Shown here in pieces: positions 26,811 to 40,199 of a DNA stretch of 64,000 nt. The position numbers and the translations under genes are program-made. This stretch comes from Climacium dendroides (Eukaryota > Streptophyta > Bryopsida > Hypnales > Climaciaceae). How positions within the stretch are numbered: the stretch's first letter is position 1; every line of letters starts with the position of its first letter. The stretch spans positions 50,858,588-50,922,587 of the forward strand of contig OX467082.1 of NCBI GenBank assembly GCA_950106755.1. Direction: 5' to 3'. Below the pieces are notes generated by a model. That model worked only from the letters and a program-made list of their open reading frames with translations, made no database searches and was not told the DNA's origin.

Positions 26811-29318
26811 GGCCATGTTAAAAATTTCAATTACATTTTTTTTTGGTGAGTTTCACATGGAGTAGCATTGAAGTCCTTGCATTCAATGTGTGCTTATTTT
26901 TTGGTTCCCCATTAGAGGTTTCGTTGCATATTATTTTGGACCTTTCCCAAATAAATCCATAACTGGCCATTTGTGCATAAACATGGGGCCATGTTAAAAA
27001 TTTCAATTACATTTTTTTTTGGTGAGTTTCACATGGAGTACCATTGAAGACCTTGCATTCAACTCTTGCCTATTTTTTGGTTCCCCATTAGAGCTTTCGT
27101 TGCATATTATTTTGGACCTTTCCCAAATAAATCCATAACTGGCCATTTGTGCATGAACATGGGGCCATGTTAAAAATTTCAATTACATTTTTTTTTGGTG
27201 AGTTTCTCATGGAGTACGATTGAAGACCTTGCATTCAACTTGTGCTTATTTTTTGGTTCCCCATTCGAGCTTTCGATGCATATTTGTTTGGACCTTTCCC
27301 AAATAAATCCATAACTGGCCATTTGTGCATGAACATGGGGCCATGTTAAAAATTTCAATTACATTTTTTTTTTGTGAGTTTCACATGGAGTAGCATTGAA
27401 GTCCTTGCATTCAATGTGTGCTTATTTTTTGGTTCCCCATTAGAGGTTTCGTTGCATATTATTTTGGACCTTTCCCAAATAAATCCATAACTGGCCATTT
27501 GTGCATGAACATGGGGCCATGTTAAAAATTTCAATTACATTTTTTTTTGGTGAGTTTCACATGGAGTAGCATTGAAGTCCTTGCATTCAATGTGTGCTTA
27601 TTTTTGGATTCCCCATTAGAGCTTTCGTTGCATATTTGTTTGGACCTTTCCCAAATAAATCCATAATTGGCCATTTGTGCATGAACATGAGGCCATGTTA
27701 AAAATTTCAATTACATTTTTTTTTGGTGAGTTTCTCATGGAGTACCATTGAAGACCTTGCATTCAACTTGTGCTTATTTTTGGATTCCCCATTAGAGCTT
27801 TCGTTGCATATTTGTTTGGACCTTTCCCAAATAAATCCATAACTGGCCATTTGTGCATGAACATGGCGCCATGTTAAAAATTTGAATTACATTTTTTTTT
27901 GGTGAGTTTCACATGGAGTACCATTGAAGACCTTGCATTCAACTCTTGCCTATTTTTTGGTTCCCCATTAGAGGTTTCGTTGCATATTATTTTGGACCTT
28001 TCCCAAATAAATCCATAACTGGCCATTTGTGCATGAACATGGGGCCATGTTAAAAATTTCAATTACATTTTTTTTTGGTGAGTTTCACATGGAGTAGCAT
28101 TGAAGTCCTTGCATTCAATGTGTGCTTATTTTTTGGTTCCCCATTAGAGCTTTCGTTGCATATTATTTTGGACCTTTCCCAAATAAATCCATAACTGGCC
28201 ATTTGTGCATGAACATGAGGCCATGTTAAAAATTTCAATTACATTTTTTTTTGGTGAGTTTCACATGGAGTAGCATTGAAGTCCTTGCATTCAATGTGTG
28301 CTTATTTTTTGGTTCCCCATTAGAGGTTTCGTTGCATATTATTTTGGACCTTTCCCAAATAAATCCATAACTGGCCATTTGTGCATGAACATGGGGCCAT
28401 GTTAAAAATTTCAATTACATTTTTTTTTGGTGAGTTTCACATGGAGTACCATTGAAGACCTTGCATTCAACTCTTGCCTATTTTTTGGTTCCCCATTAGA
28501 GCTTTCGTTGCATATTATTTTGGACCTTTCCCAAATAAATCCATAACTGGCCATTTGTGCATGAACATGGGGCCATGTTAAAAATTTCAATTACATTTTT
28601 TTTTGGTGAGTTTCTCATGGAGTACGATTGAAGACCTTGCATTCAACTTGTGCTTATTTTTTGGTTCCCCATTCGAGCTTTCGATGCATATTTGTTTGGA
28701 CCTTTCCCAAATAAATCCATAACTGGCCATTTGTGCATGAACATGGGGCCATGTTAAAAATTTCAATTACATTTTTTTTTGGTGAGGTTCTCATGGAGTA
28801 CCATTGAAGACCTTGCATTCAACTTGTGCTTATTTTTTGGTTCCCCATTCGAGCTTTCGATGCATATTTGTTTGGACCTTTCCCAAATAAATCCATAACT
28901 GGCCATTTGTGCATGAACATGGGGCCATGTTAAAAATTTCAATTACATTTTTTTTTGGTGAGTTTCTCATGGAGTACGATTGAAGACCTTGCATTCAACT
29001 TGTGCTTATTTTTTGGTTCCCCATTCGAGCTTTCGATGCATATTTGTTTGGACCTTTCCCAAATAAATCCATAACTGGCCATTTGTGCATGAACATGGGG
29101 CCATGTTAAAAATTTCAATTACATTTTTTTTTTGTGAGTTTCACATGGAGTAGCATTGAAGTCCTTGCATTCAATGTGTGCTTATTTTTTGGTTCCCCAT
29201 TAGAGGTTTCGTTGCATATTATTTTGGACCTTTCCCAAATAAATCCATAACTGGCCATTTGTGCATGAACATGGGGCCATGTTAAAAATTTCAATTACAT
29301 TTTTTTTTGGTGAGTTTC
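26811..29318. repeat. Overlapping 8-mer and 10-mer duplications
   Basis: Bases 26,811-27,370 match 28,219-28,778 (1,408 bp, 8 monomers) and 27,117-27,558 match 28,877-29,318 (1,760 bp, 10 monomers). Markers are GTACGATTG at 27,218, 28,626 and 28,978, and TTTTTTTTTTGTGAG near 27,370 and 29,130. One stretch has therefore been copied twice, to two sites two monomers apart. Confidence 0.75.
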
Positions 29319-32083
29319 TCATGGAGTACCATTGAAGACCTTGCATTCAACTTGTGCTTATTTTTTGGTTCCCCATTCGAGCTTTCGATGCATATTATTT
29401 TGGACCTTTCCCAAATAAATCCATAACTGGCCATTTGTGCATGAACATGGGGCCATGTTAAAAATTTCAATTACATTTTTTTTTGGTGAGTTTCACATGG
29501 AGTAGCATTGAAGTCCTTGCATTCAATGTGTGCCTATTTTTTGGTTCCCCATTAGAGCTTTCGTTGCATATTATTTTGGACCTTTCCCAAATAAATCCAT
29601 AACTGGCCATTTGTGCATGAACATGGGGCCATGTTAAAAATTTCAATTACATTTTTTTTTGGTGAGTTTCACATGGAGTACCATTGAAGACCTTGCATTC
29701 ATCTCTTGCCTATTTTTTGGTTCCCCATTAGAGCTTTCGTTGCATATTATTTTGGACCTTTCCCAAATAAATCCATAACTGGCCATTTGTGCATGAACAT
29801 GGGGCCATGTTAAAAATTTCAATTACATTTTTTTTTGGTGAGTTTCACATGGAGTACCATTGAAGACCTTGCATTCAACTCTTGCCTATTTTTTGGTTCC
29901 CCATTAGAGCTTTCGTTGCATATTATTTTGGACCTTTCCCAAATAAATCCATAACTGGCCATTTGTGCATGAACATGGGGCCATGTTAAAAATTTCAATT
30001 ACATTTTTTTTTGGTGAGTTTCTCATGGAGTACCATTGAAGACCTTGCATTCAACTTGTGCTTATTTTTTGGTTCCCCATTCGAGCTTTCGATGCATATT
30101 TGTTTGGACCTTTCCCAAATAAATCCATAACTGGCCATTTGTGCATGAACATGGGGCCATGTTAAAAATTTCAATTACATTTTTTTTTGGTGAGTTTCAC
30201 ATGGAGTAGCATTGAAGTCCTTGCATTCAATGTGTGCCTATTTTTTGGTTCCCCATTAGAGCTTTCGTTGCATATTTGTTTGGACCTTTCCCAAATAAAT
30301 CCATAACTGGCCATTTGTGCATGAACATGGGGCCATGTTAAAAATTTCAATTACATTTTTTTTTGGTGAGTTTCTCATGGAGTACCATTGAAGACCTTGC
30401 ATTCAACTTGTGCTTATTTTTCGGTTCCCCATTCGAGCTTTCGATGCATATTTGTTTGGACCTTTCCCAAATAAATCCATAACTGGCCATTTGTGCATGA
30501 ACATGGGGCCATGTTAAAAATTTCAATTAAATTTTTTTTTGGTGAGTTTCACATGGAGTACCATTGAAGACCTTGCATTCAACTCTTGCCTATTTTTTGG
30601 TTCCCCATTAGAGGTTTCGTTGCATATTATTTTGGACCTTTCCCAAATAAATCCATAACTGGCCATTTGTGCATGAACATGGGGCCATGTTAAAAATTTC
30701 AATTACATTTTTTTTTGGTGAGTTTCACATGGAGTAGCATTGAAGTCCTTGCATTCAATGTGTGCCTATTTTTTGGTTCCCCATTAGAGCTTTAGTTGCA
30801 TATTATTTTGGAACTTTCCCAAATAAATCCATAACTGGCCATTTGTGCATGAACATGGGGCCATGTTAAAAATTTCAATTACATTTTTTTTTGGTGAGTT
30901 TCACATGGAGTAGCATTGAAGTCCTTGCATTCAATGTGTGCTTATTTTTGGATTCCCCATTAGAGCTTTCGTTGCATATTTGTTTGGACCTTTCCCAAAT
31001 AAATCCATAATTGGCCATTTGTGCATGAACATGAGGCCATGTTAAAAATTTCAATTACATTTTTTTTTGGTGAGTTTCTCATGGAGTACCATTGAAGACC
31101 TTGCATTCAACTTGTGCTTATTTTTGGATTCCCCATTAGAGCTTTCGTTGCATATTTGTTTGGACCTTTCCCAAATAAATCCATAACTGGCCATTTGTGC
31201 ATGAACATGGGGCCATGTTAAAAATTTCAATTACATTTTTTTTTGGTGAGTTTCACATGGAGTACCATTGAAGACCTTGCATTCAACTCTTGCCTATTTT
31301 TTGGTTCCCCATTAGAGGTTTCGTTGCATATTATTTTGGACCTTTCCCAAATAAATCCATAACTGGCCATTTGTGCATGAACATGGGGCCATGTTAAAAA
31401 TTTCAATTACATTTTTTTTTGGTGAGTTTCACATGGAGTAGCATTGAAGTCCTTGCATTCAATGTGTGCCTATTTTTTGGTTCCCCATTAGAGCTTTCGT
31501 TGCATATTATTTTGGACCTTTCCCAAATAAATCCATAACTGGCCATTTGTGCATGAACATGGGGCCATGTTAAAAATTTCAATTACATTTTTTTTTGGTG
31601 AGTTTCACATGGAGTACCATTGAAGACCTTGCATTCAACTCTTGCCTATTTTTTGGTTCCCCATTAGAGCTTTCGTTGCATATTATTTTGGACCTTTCCC
31701 AAATAAATCCATAACTGGCCATTTGTGCATGAACATGGGGCCATGTTAAAAATTTCAATTACATTTTTTTTTGGTGAGTTTCTCATGGAGTACCATTGAA
31801 GACCTTGCATTCAACTTGTGCTTATTTTTGGATTCCCCATTAGAGCTTTCGTTGCATATTTGTTTGGACCTTTCCCAAATAAATCCATAACTGGCCATTT
31901 GTGCATGAACATGGGGCCATGTTAAAAATTTCAATTACATTTTTTTTTGGTGAGTTTCACATGGAGTACCATTGAAGACCTTGCATTCAACTCTTGCCTA
32001 TTTTTTGGTTCCCCATTAGAGGTTTCGTTGCATATTATTTTGGACCTTTCCCAAATAAATCCATAACTGGCCATTTGTGCATG

Positions 32084-32099
32084 AACATGGGCCCATGTT
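32084..32099. other. Perfect 16-bp palindrome variant, copy 1
   Basis: AACATGGGCCCATGTT equals its own reverse complement. It differs from the usual monomer dyad by one G-to-C change at 32,092. The same change is found at 33,148 and 37,372, which are 6 and 30 monomers away, and all three lie inside duplicated blocks, so one mutation was copied along with its block. Confidence 0.9.
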
Positions 32100-33139
32100 A
32101 AAAATTTCAATTACATTTTTTTTTGGTGAGTTTCACATGGAGTAGCATTGAAGTCCTTGCATTCAATGTGTGCCTATTTTTTGGTTCCCCATTAGAGCTT
32201 TCGTTGCATATTATTTTGGACCTTTCCCAAATAAATCCATAACTGGCCATTTGTGCATGAACATGGGGCCATGTTAAAAATTTCAATTACATTTTTTTTT
32301 GGTGAGTTTCACATGGAGTACCATTGAAGACCTTGCATTCAACTCTTGCCTATTTTTTGGTTCCCCATTAGAGCTTTCGTTGCATATTATTTTGGACCTT
32401 TCCCAAATAAATCCATAACTGGCCATTTGTGCATGAACATGGGGCCATGTTAAAAATTTCAATTACATTTTTTTTTGGTGAGTTTCTCATGGAGTACCAT
32501 TGAAGACCTTGCATTCAACTTGTGCTTATTTTTTGGTTCCCCATTCGAGCTTTCGATGCATATTTGTTTGGACCTTTCCCAAATAAATCCATAACTGGCC
32601 ATTTGTGCATGAACATGGGGCCATGTTAAAAATTTCAATTACATTTTTTTTTGGTGAGTTTCACATGGAGTAGCATTGAAGTCCTTGCATTCAATGTGTG
32701 CCTATTTTTTGGTTCCCCATTAGAGCTTTCGTTGCATATTTGTTTGGACCTTTCCCAAATAAATCCATAACTGGCCATTTGTGCATGAACATGGGGCCAT
32801 GTTAAAAATTTCAATTACATTTTTTTTTGGTGAGTTTCTCATGGAGTACCATTGAAGACCTTGCATTCAACTTGTGCTTATTTTTCGGTTCCCCATTCGA
32901 GCTTTCGATGCATATTTGTTTGGACCTTTCCCAAATAAATCCATAACTGGCCATTTGTGCATGAACATGGGGCCATGTTAAAAATTTCAATTACATTTTT
33001 TTTTGGTGAGTTTCACATGGAGTACCATTGAAGACCTTGCATTCAACTCTTGCCTATTTTTTGGTTCCCCATTAGAGGTTTCGTTGCATATTATTTTGGA
33101 CCTTTCCCAAATAAATCCATAACTGGCCATTTGTGCATG

Positions 33140-33155
33140 AACATGGGCCCATGTT
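33140..33155. other. Perfect 16-bp palindrome variant, copy 2
   Basis: Same G-to-C change as at 32,092, exactly 1,056 bp (6 monomers) downstream, in the second copy of the local 6-mer. Confidence 0.9.
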
Positions 33156-35109
33156 AAAAATTTCAATTACATTTTTTTTTGGTGAGTTTCACATGGAGTA
33201 GCATTGAAGTCCTTGCATTCAATGTGTGCCTATTTTTTGGTTCCCCATTAGAGCTTTCGTTGCATATTATTTTGGACCTTTCCCAAATAAATCCATAACT
33301 GGCCATTTGTGCATGAACATGGGGCCATGTTAAAAATTTCAATTACATTTTTTTTTGGTGAGTTTCACATGGAGTACCATTGAAGACCTTGCATTCAACT
33401 CTTGCCTATTTTTTGGTTCCCCATTAGAGCTTTCGTTGCATATTATTTTGGACCTTTCCCAAATAAATCCATAACTGGCCATTTGTGCATGAACATGGGG
33501 CCATGTTAAAAATTTCAATTACATTTTTTTTTGGTGAGTTTCTCATGGAGTACCATTGAAGACCTTGCATTCAACTTGTGCTTATTTTTTGGTTCCCCAT
33601 TCGAGCTTTCGATGCATATTTGTTTGGACCTTTCCCAAATAAATCCATAACTGGCCATTTGTGCATGAACATGGGGCCATGTTAAAAATTTCAATTACAT
33701 TTTTTTTTGGTGAGTTTCACATGGAGTAGCATTGAAGTCCTTGCATTCAATGTGTGCCTATTTTTTGGTTCCCCATTAGAGCTTTCGTTGCATATTTGTT
33801 TGGACCTTTCCCAAATAAATCCATAACTGGCCATTTGTGCATGAACATGGGGCCATGTTAAAAATTTCAATTACATTTTTTTTTGGTGAGTTTCTCATGG
33901 AGTACCATTGAAGACCTTGCATTCAACTTGTGCTTATTTTTCGGTTCCCCATTCGAGCTTTCGATGCATATTTGTTTGGACCTTTCCCAAATAAATCCAT
34001 AACTGGCCATTTGTGCATGAACATGGGGCCATGTTAAAAATTTCAATTAAATTTTTTTTTGGTGAGTTTCACATGGAGTACCATTGAAGACCTTGCATTC
34101 AACTCTTGCCTATTTTTTGGTTCCCCATTAGAGGTTTCGTTGCATATTATTTTGGACCTTTCCCAAATAAATCCATAACTGGCCATTTGTGCATGAACAT
34201 GGGGCCATGTTAAAAATTTCAATTACATTTTTTTTTGGTGAGTTTCACATGGAGTAGCATTGAAGTCCTTGCATTCAATGTGTGCTTATTTTTTGGTTCC
34301 CCATTAGAGCTTTCGTTGCATATTATTTTGGACCTTTCCCAAATAAATCCATAACTGGCCATTTGTGCATGAACATGGGGCCATGTTAAAAATTTCAATT
34401 ACATTTTTTTTTGGTGAGTTTCACATGGAGTAGCATTGAAGTCCTTGCATTCAATGTGTGCCTATTTTTTGGTTCCCCATTCGAGCTTTCGTTGCATATT
34501 ATTTTGGACCTTTCCCAAATAAATCCATAACTGGCCATTTGTGCATGAACATGGGGCCATGTTAAAAATTTCAATTACATTTTTTTTTGGTGAGTTTCAC
34601 ATGGAGTACCATTGAAGACCTTGCATTCAACTCTTGCCTATTTTTTGGTTCCCCATTAGAGCTTTCGTTGCATATTATTTTGGACCTTTCCCAAATAAAT
34701 CCATAACTGGCCATTTGTGCATGAACATGGGGCCATGTTAAAAATTTCAATTACATTTTTTTTTGGTGAGTTTCTCATGGAGTACGATTGAAGACCTTGC
34801 ATTCAACTTGTGCTTATTTTTTGGTTCCCCATTCGAGCTTTCGATGCATATTTGTTTGGACCTTTCCCAAATAAATCCATAACTGGCCATTTGTGCATGA
34901 ACATGGGGCCATGTTAAAAATTTCAATTACATTTTTTTTTCGTGAGTTTCACATGGAGTAGCATTGAAGTCCTTGCATTCAATGTGTGCTTATTTTTTGG
35001 TTCCCCATTAGAGGTTTCGTTGCATATTATTTTGGACCTTTCCCAAATAAATCCATAACTGGCCATTTGTGCATGAACATGGGGCCATGTTAAAAATTTC
35101 AATTACATT

Positions 35110-35230
35110 TTTTTTTGGTGAGGTTCACATGGAGTAGCATTGAAGTCCTTGCATTCAATGTGTGCCTATTTTTTGGTTCCCCATTAGAGCTTTAGTTGCA
35201 TATTATTTTGGAACTTTCCCAAATAAATCC
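35110..35230. repeat. Chimeric monomer from a one-monomer loss or gain
   Basis: This monomer has GGTGAGGTTC (G at 35,123), otherwise tied to the B-type GGTTCTCATGG, followed directly by the A-type ACATGGAGTAGC. In the paralogous block the two halves sit in two separate adjacent monomers (G at 40,051, and the A unit starting about 176 bp later). The exchange point lies at about 35,124-35,126. Confidence 0.75.
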
Positions 35231-37363
35231 ATAACTGGCCATTTGTGCATGAACATGGGGCCATGTTAAAAATTTCAATTACATTTTTTTTTGGTGAGTT
35301 TCACATGGAGTACCATTGAAGACCTTGCATTCATCTCTTGCCTATTTTTTGGTTCCCCATTAGAGCTTTCGTTGCATATTATTTTGGACCTTTCCCAAAT
35401 AAATCCATAACTGGCCATTTGTGCATGAACATGGGGCCATGTTAAAAATTTCAATTACATTTTTTTTTGGTGAGTTTCACATGGAGTACCATTGAAGACC
35501 TTGCATTCAACTCTTGCCTATTTTTTGGTTCCCCATTAGAGCTTTCGTTGCATATTATTTTGGACCTTTCCCAAATAAATCCATAACTGGCCATTTGTGC
35601 ATGAACATGGGGCCATGTTAAAAATTTCAATTACATTTTTTTTTGGTGAGTTTCTCATGGAGTACCATTGAAGACCTTGCATTCAACTTGTGCTTATTTT
35701 TTGGTTCCCCATTCGAGCTTTCGATGCATATTTGTTTGGACCTTTCCCAAATAAATCCATAACTGGCCATTTGTGCATGAACATGGGGCCATGTTAAAAA
35801 TTTCAATTACATTTTTTTTTGGTGAGTTTCACATGGAGTAGCATTGAAGTCCTTGCATTCAATGTGTGCCTATTTTTTGGTTCCCCATTAGAGCTTTCGT
35901 TGCATATTTGTTTGGACCTTTCCCAAATAAATCCATAACTGGCCATTTGTGCATGAACATGGGGCCATGTTAAAAATTTCAATTACAGTTTTTTTTGGTG
36001 AGTTTCTCATGGAGTACCATTGAAGACCTTGCATTCAACTTGTGCTTATTTTTCGGTTCCCCATTCGAGCTTTCGATGCATATTTGTTTGGACCTTTCCC
36101 AAATAAATCCATAACTGGCCATTTGTGCATGAACATGGGGCCATGTTAAAAATTTCAATTACATTTTTTTTTGGTGAGTTTCACATGGAGTAGCATTGAA
36201 GTCCTTGCATTCAATGTGTGCTTATTTTTGGATTCCCCATTAGAGCTTTCGTTGCATATTTGTTTGGACCTTTCCCAAATAAATCCATAATTGGCCATTT
36301 GTGCATGAACATGAGGCCATGTTAAAAATTTCAATTACATTTTTTTTTGGTGAGTTTCTCATGGAGTACCATTGAAGACCTTGCATTCAACTTGTGCTTA
36401 TTTTTGGATTCCCCATTAGAGCTTTCGTTGCATATTTGTTTGGACCTTTCCCAAATAAATCCATAACTGGCCATTTGTGCATGAACATGGGGCCATGTTA
36501 AAAATTTCAATTACATTTTTTTTTGGTGAGTTTCACATGGAGTACCATTGAAGACCTTGCATTCAACTCTTGCCTATTTTTTGGTTCCCCATTAGAGGTT
36601 TCGTTGCATATTATTTTGGACCTTTCCCAAATAAATCCATAACTGGCCATTTGTGCATGAACATGGGGCCATGTTAAAAATTTCAATTACATTTTTTTTT
36701 GGTGAGTTTCACATGGAGTAGCATTGAAGTCCTTGCATTCAATGTGTGCCTATTTTTTGGTTCCCCATTAGAGCTTTCGTTGCATATTATTTTGGACCTT
36801 TCCCAAATAAATCCATAACTGGCCATTTGTGCATGAACATGGGGCCATGTTAAAAATTTCAATTACATTTTTTTTTGGTGAGTTTCACATGGAGTACCAT
36901 TGAAGACCTTGCATTCAACTCTTGCCTATTTTTTGGTTCCCCATTAGAGCTTTCGTTGCATATTATTTTGGACCTTTCCCAAATAAATCCATAACTGGCC
37001 ATTTGTGCATGAACATGGGGCCATGTTAAAAATTTCAATTACATTTTTTTTTGGTGAGTTTCTCATGGAGTACCATTGAAGACCTTGCATTCAACTTGTG
37101 CTTATTTTTGGATTCCCCATTAGAGCTTTCGTTGCATATTTGTTTGGACCTTTCCCAAATAAATCCATAACTGGCCATTTGTGCATGAACATGGGGCCAT
37201 GTTAAAAATTTCAATTACATTTTTTTTTGGTGAGTTTCACATGGAGTACCATTGAAGACCTTGCATTCAACTCTTGCCTATTTTTTGGTTCCCCATTAGA
37301 GGTTTCGTTGCATATTATTTTGGACCTTTCCCAAATAAATCCATAACTGGCCATTTGTGCATG

Positions 37364-37379
37364 AACATGGGCCCATGTT
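37364..37379. other. Perfect 16-bp palindrome variant, copy 3
   Basis: Same change again, 5,280 bp (30 monomers) from the first copy and 4,224 bp (24 monomers) from the second, inside the paralogous block where the 6-mer is present only once. Confidence 0.9.
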
Positions 37380-38354
37380 AAAAATTTCAATTACATTTTT
37401 TTTTGGTGAGTTTCACATGGAGTAGCATTGAAGTCCTTGCATTCAATGTGTGCCTATTTTTTGGTTCCCCATTAGAGCTTTCGTTGCATATTATTTTGGA
37501 CCTTTCCCAAATAAATCCATAACTGGCCATTTGTGCATGAACATGGGGCCATGTTAAAAATTTCAATTACATTTTTTTTTGGTGAGTTTCACATGGAGTA
37601 CCATTGAAGACCTTGCATTCAACTCTTGCCTATTTTTTGGTTCCCCATTAGAGCTTTCGTTGCATATTATTTTGGACCTTTCCCAAATAAATCCATAACT
37701 GGCCATTTGTGCATGAACATGGGGCCATGTTAAAAATTTCAATTACATTTTTTTTTGGTGAGTTTCTCATGGAGTACCATTGAAGACCTTGCATTCAACT
37801 TGTGCTTATTTTTTGGTTCCCCATTCGAGCTTTCGATGCATATTTGTTTGGACCTTTCCCAAATAAATCCATAACTGGCCATTTGTGCATGAACATGGGG
37901 CCATGTTAAAAATTTCAATTACATTTTTTTTTGGTGAGTTTCACATGGAGTAGCATTGAAGTCCTTGCATTCAATGTGTGCCTATTTTTTGGTTCCCCAT
38001 TAGAGCTTTCGTTGCATATTTGTTTGGACCTTTCCCAAATAAATCCATAACTGGCCATTTGTGCATGAACATGGGGCCATGTTAAAAATTTCAATTACAT
38101 TTTTTTTTGGTGAGTTTCTCATGGAGTACCATTGAAGACCTTGCATTCAACTTGTGCTTATTTTTCGGTTCCCCATTCGAGCTTTCGATGCATATTTGTT
38201 TGGACCTTTCCCAAATAAATCCATAACTGGCCATTTGTGCATGAACATGGGGCCATGTTAAAAATTTCAATTAAATTTTTTTTTGGTGAGTTTCACATGG
38301 AGTACCATTGAAGACCTTGCATTCAACTCTTGCCTATTTTTTGGTTCCCCATTA

Positions 38355-39765
38355 GAGGTTTCGTTGCATATTATTTTGGACCTTTCCCAAATAAATCCAT
38401 AACTGGCCATTTGTGCATGAACATGGGGCCATGTTAAAAATTTCAATTACATTTTTTTTTGGTGAGTTTCACATGGAGTAGCATTGAAGTCCTTGCATTC
38501 AATGTGTGCTTATTTTTTGGTTCCCCATTAGAGCTTTCGTTGCATATTATTTTGGACCTTTCCCAAATAAATCCATAACTGGCCATTTGTGCATGAACAT
38601 GGGGCCATGTTAAAAATTTCAATTACATTTTTTTTTGGTGAGTTTCACATGGAGTAGCATTGAAGTCCTTGCATTCAATGTGTGCCTATTTTTTGGTTCC
38701 CCATTCGAGCTTTCGTTGCATATTATTTTGGACCTTTCCCAAATAAATCCATAACTGGCCATTTGTGCATGAACATGGGGCCATGTTAAAAATTTCAATT
38801 ACATTTTTTTTTGGTGAGTTTCACATGGAGTACCATTGAAGACCTTGCATTCAACTCTTGCCTATTTTTTGGTTCCCCATTAGAGCTTTCGTTGCATATT
38901 ATTTTGGACCTTTCCCAAATAAATCCATAACTGGCCATTTGTGCATGAACATGGGGCCATGTTAAAAATTTCAATTACATTTTTTTTTGGTGAGTTTCTC
39001 ATGGAGTACGATTGAAGACCTTGCATTCAACTTGTGCTTATTTTTTGGTTCCCCATTCGAGGTTTCGTTGCATATTATTTTGGACCTTTCCCAAATAAAT
39101 CCATAACTGGCCATTTGTGCATGAACATGGGGCCATGTTAAAAATTTCAATTACATTTTTTTTTGGTGAGTTTCACATGGAGTAGCATTGAAGTCCTTGC
39201 ATTCAATGTGTGCTTATTTTTTGGTTCCCCATTAGAGCTTTCGTTGCATATTATTTTGGACCTTTCCCAAATAAATCCATAACTGGCCATTTGTGCATGA
39301 ACATGGGGCCATGTTAAAAATTTCAATTACATTTTTTTTTGGTGAGTTTCACATGGAGTAGCATTGAAGTCCTTGCATTCAATGTGTGCCTATTTTTTGG
39401 TTCCCCATTCGAGCTTTCGTTGCATATTATTTTGGACCTTTCCCAAATAAATCCATAACTGGCCATTTGTGCATGAACATGGGGCCATGTTAAAAATTTC
39501 AATTACATTTTTTTTTGGTGAGTTTCACATGGAGTACCATTGAAGACCTTGCATTCAACTCTTGCCTATTTTTTGGTTCCCCATTAGAGCTTTCGTTGCA
39601 TATTATTTTGGACCTTTCCCAAATAAATCCATAACTGGCCATTTGTGCATGAACATGGGGCCATGTTAAAAATTTCAATTACATTTTTTTTTGGTGAGTT
39701 TCTCATGGAGTACGATTGAAGACCTTGCATTCAACTTGTGCTTATTTTTTGGTTCCCCATTCGAG
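38355..39765. repeat. 4-monomer (704-bp) tandem duplication with visible junction
   Basis: Bases 38,355-39,061 match 39,059-39,765 without a difference that I could find. The junction lies at 39,059-39,061, inside a hybrid CATTCGAGGTTTCGTTG: the CGAG side belongs to family B and the GGTTTCGTTG side to the AGAGGTTTCG class. The unit carries GTACGATTG (39,010 and 39,714) and ATTCGAGCTTTCGTTG. Confidence 0.9.
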
Positions 39766-40199
39766 CTTTCGATGCATATTTGTTTGGACCTTTCCCAAAT
39801 AAATCCATAACTGGCCATTTGTGCATGAACATGGGGCCATGTTAAAAATTTCAATTACATTTTTTTTTCGTGAGTTTCACATGGAGTAGCATTGAAGTCC
39901 TTGCATTCAATGTGTGCTTATTTTTTGGTTCCCCATTAGAGGTTTCGTTGCATATTATTTTGGACCTTTCCCAAATAAATCCATAACTGGCCATTTGTGC
40001 ATGAACATGGGGCCATGTTAAAAATTTCAATTACATTTTTTTTTGGTGAGGTTCTCATGGAGTACCATTGAAGACCTTGCATTCAACTTGTGCTTATTTT
40101 TTGGTTCCCCATTCGAGCTTTCGATGCATATTTGTTTGGACCTTTCCCAAATAAATCCATAACTGGCCATTTGTGCATGAACATGGGGCCATGTTAAAA

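Larger units (their letters stand above)
31850..34049. repeat. 6-monomer (1,056-bp) higher-order doublet
   Basis: The monomer family order is C (GAGGTTTCG), A, C, B, A, B (TTTTTCGG), repeated twice. Bases of about 31,850-32,993 match 32,906-34,049 with no difference seen, including the palindrome-creating C at 32,092 and 33,148. The match stops at C32994 against A34050. The same 6-mer is present once at about 37,130-38,185. Confidence 0.88.
30814..35478. repeat. Paralogous block, left copy (4,665 bp)
   Basis: This block matches 36,094-40,582. From 30,814 to 32,993 it matches 36,094-38,273 (30 monomers away) with no difference seen. From 32,909 to 34,837 it matches 37,133-39,061 (24 monomers away). 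From 34,838 to 35,125 it matches 39,766-40,053 (28 monomers), and from 35,126 to 35,478 it matches 40,230-40,582 (29 monomers). The offset shifts of -6, +4 and +1 monomers account exactly for the 176-bp net length difference. Here the C-A-C-B-A-B 6-mer is doubled, the later 4-mer is single, and one monomer near 35,123 is a chimera. Confidence 0.88.
29582..36161. repeat. 32-monomer (5,632-bp) paralogous segment
   Basis: Bases 29,582-30,529 match 35,214-36,161 with about one difference (ACAGTTTT near 35,988). The rare GCATTCATCTCTTG at about 29,696 and 35,328 anchors the match. It ends where the first copy acquires ATTAAATTTT. Confidence 0.75.

Noticed and set aside
27874..28062. 62-codon minus-strand open frame
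   Set aside because: A chance opening in another frame of the same monomer; it depends on private changes near 27,867 and 27,884.
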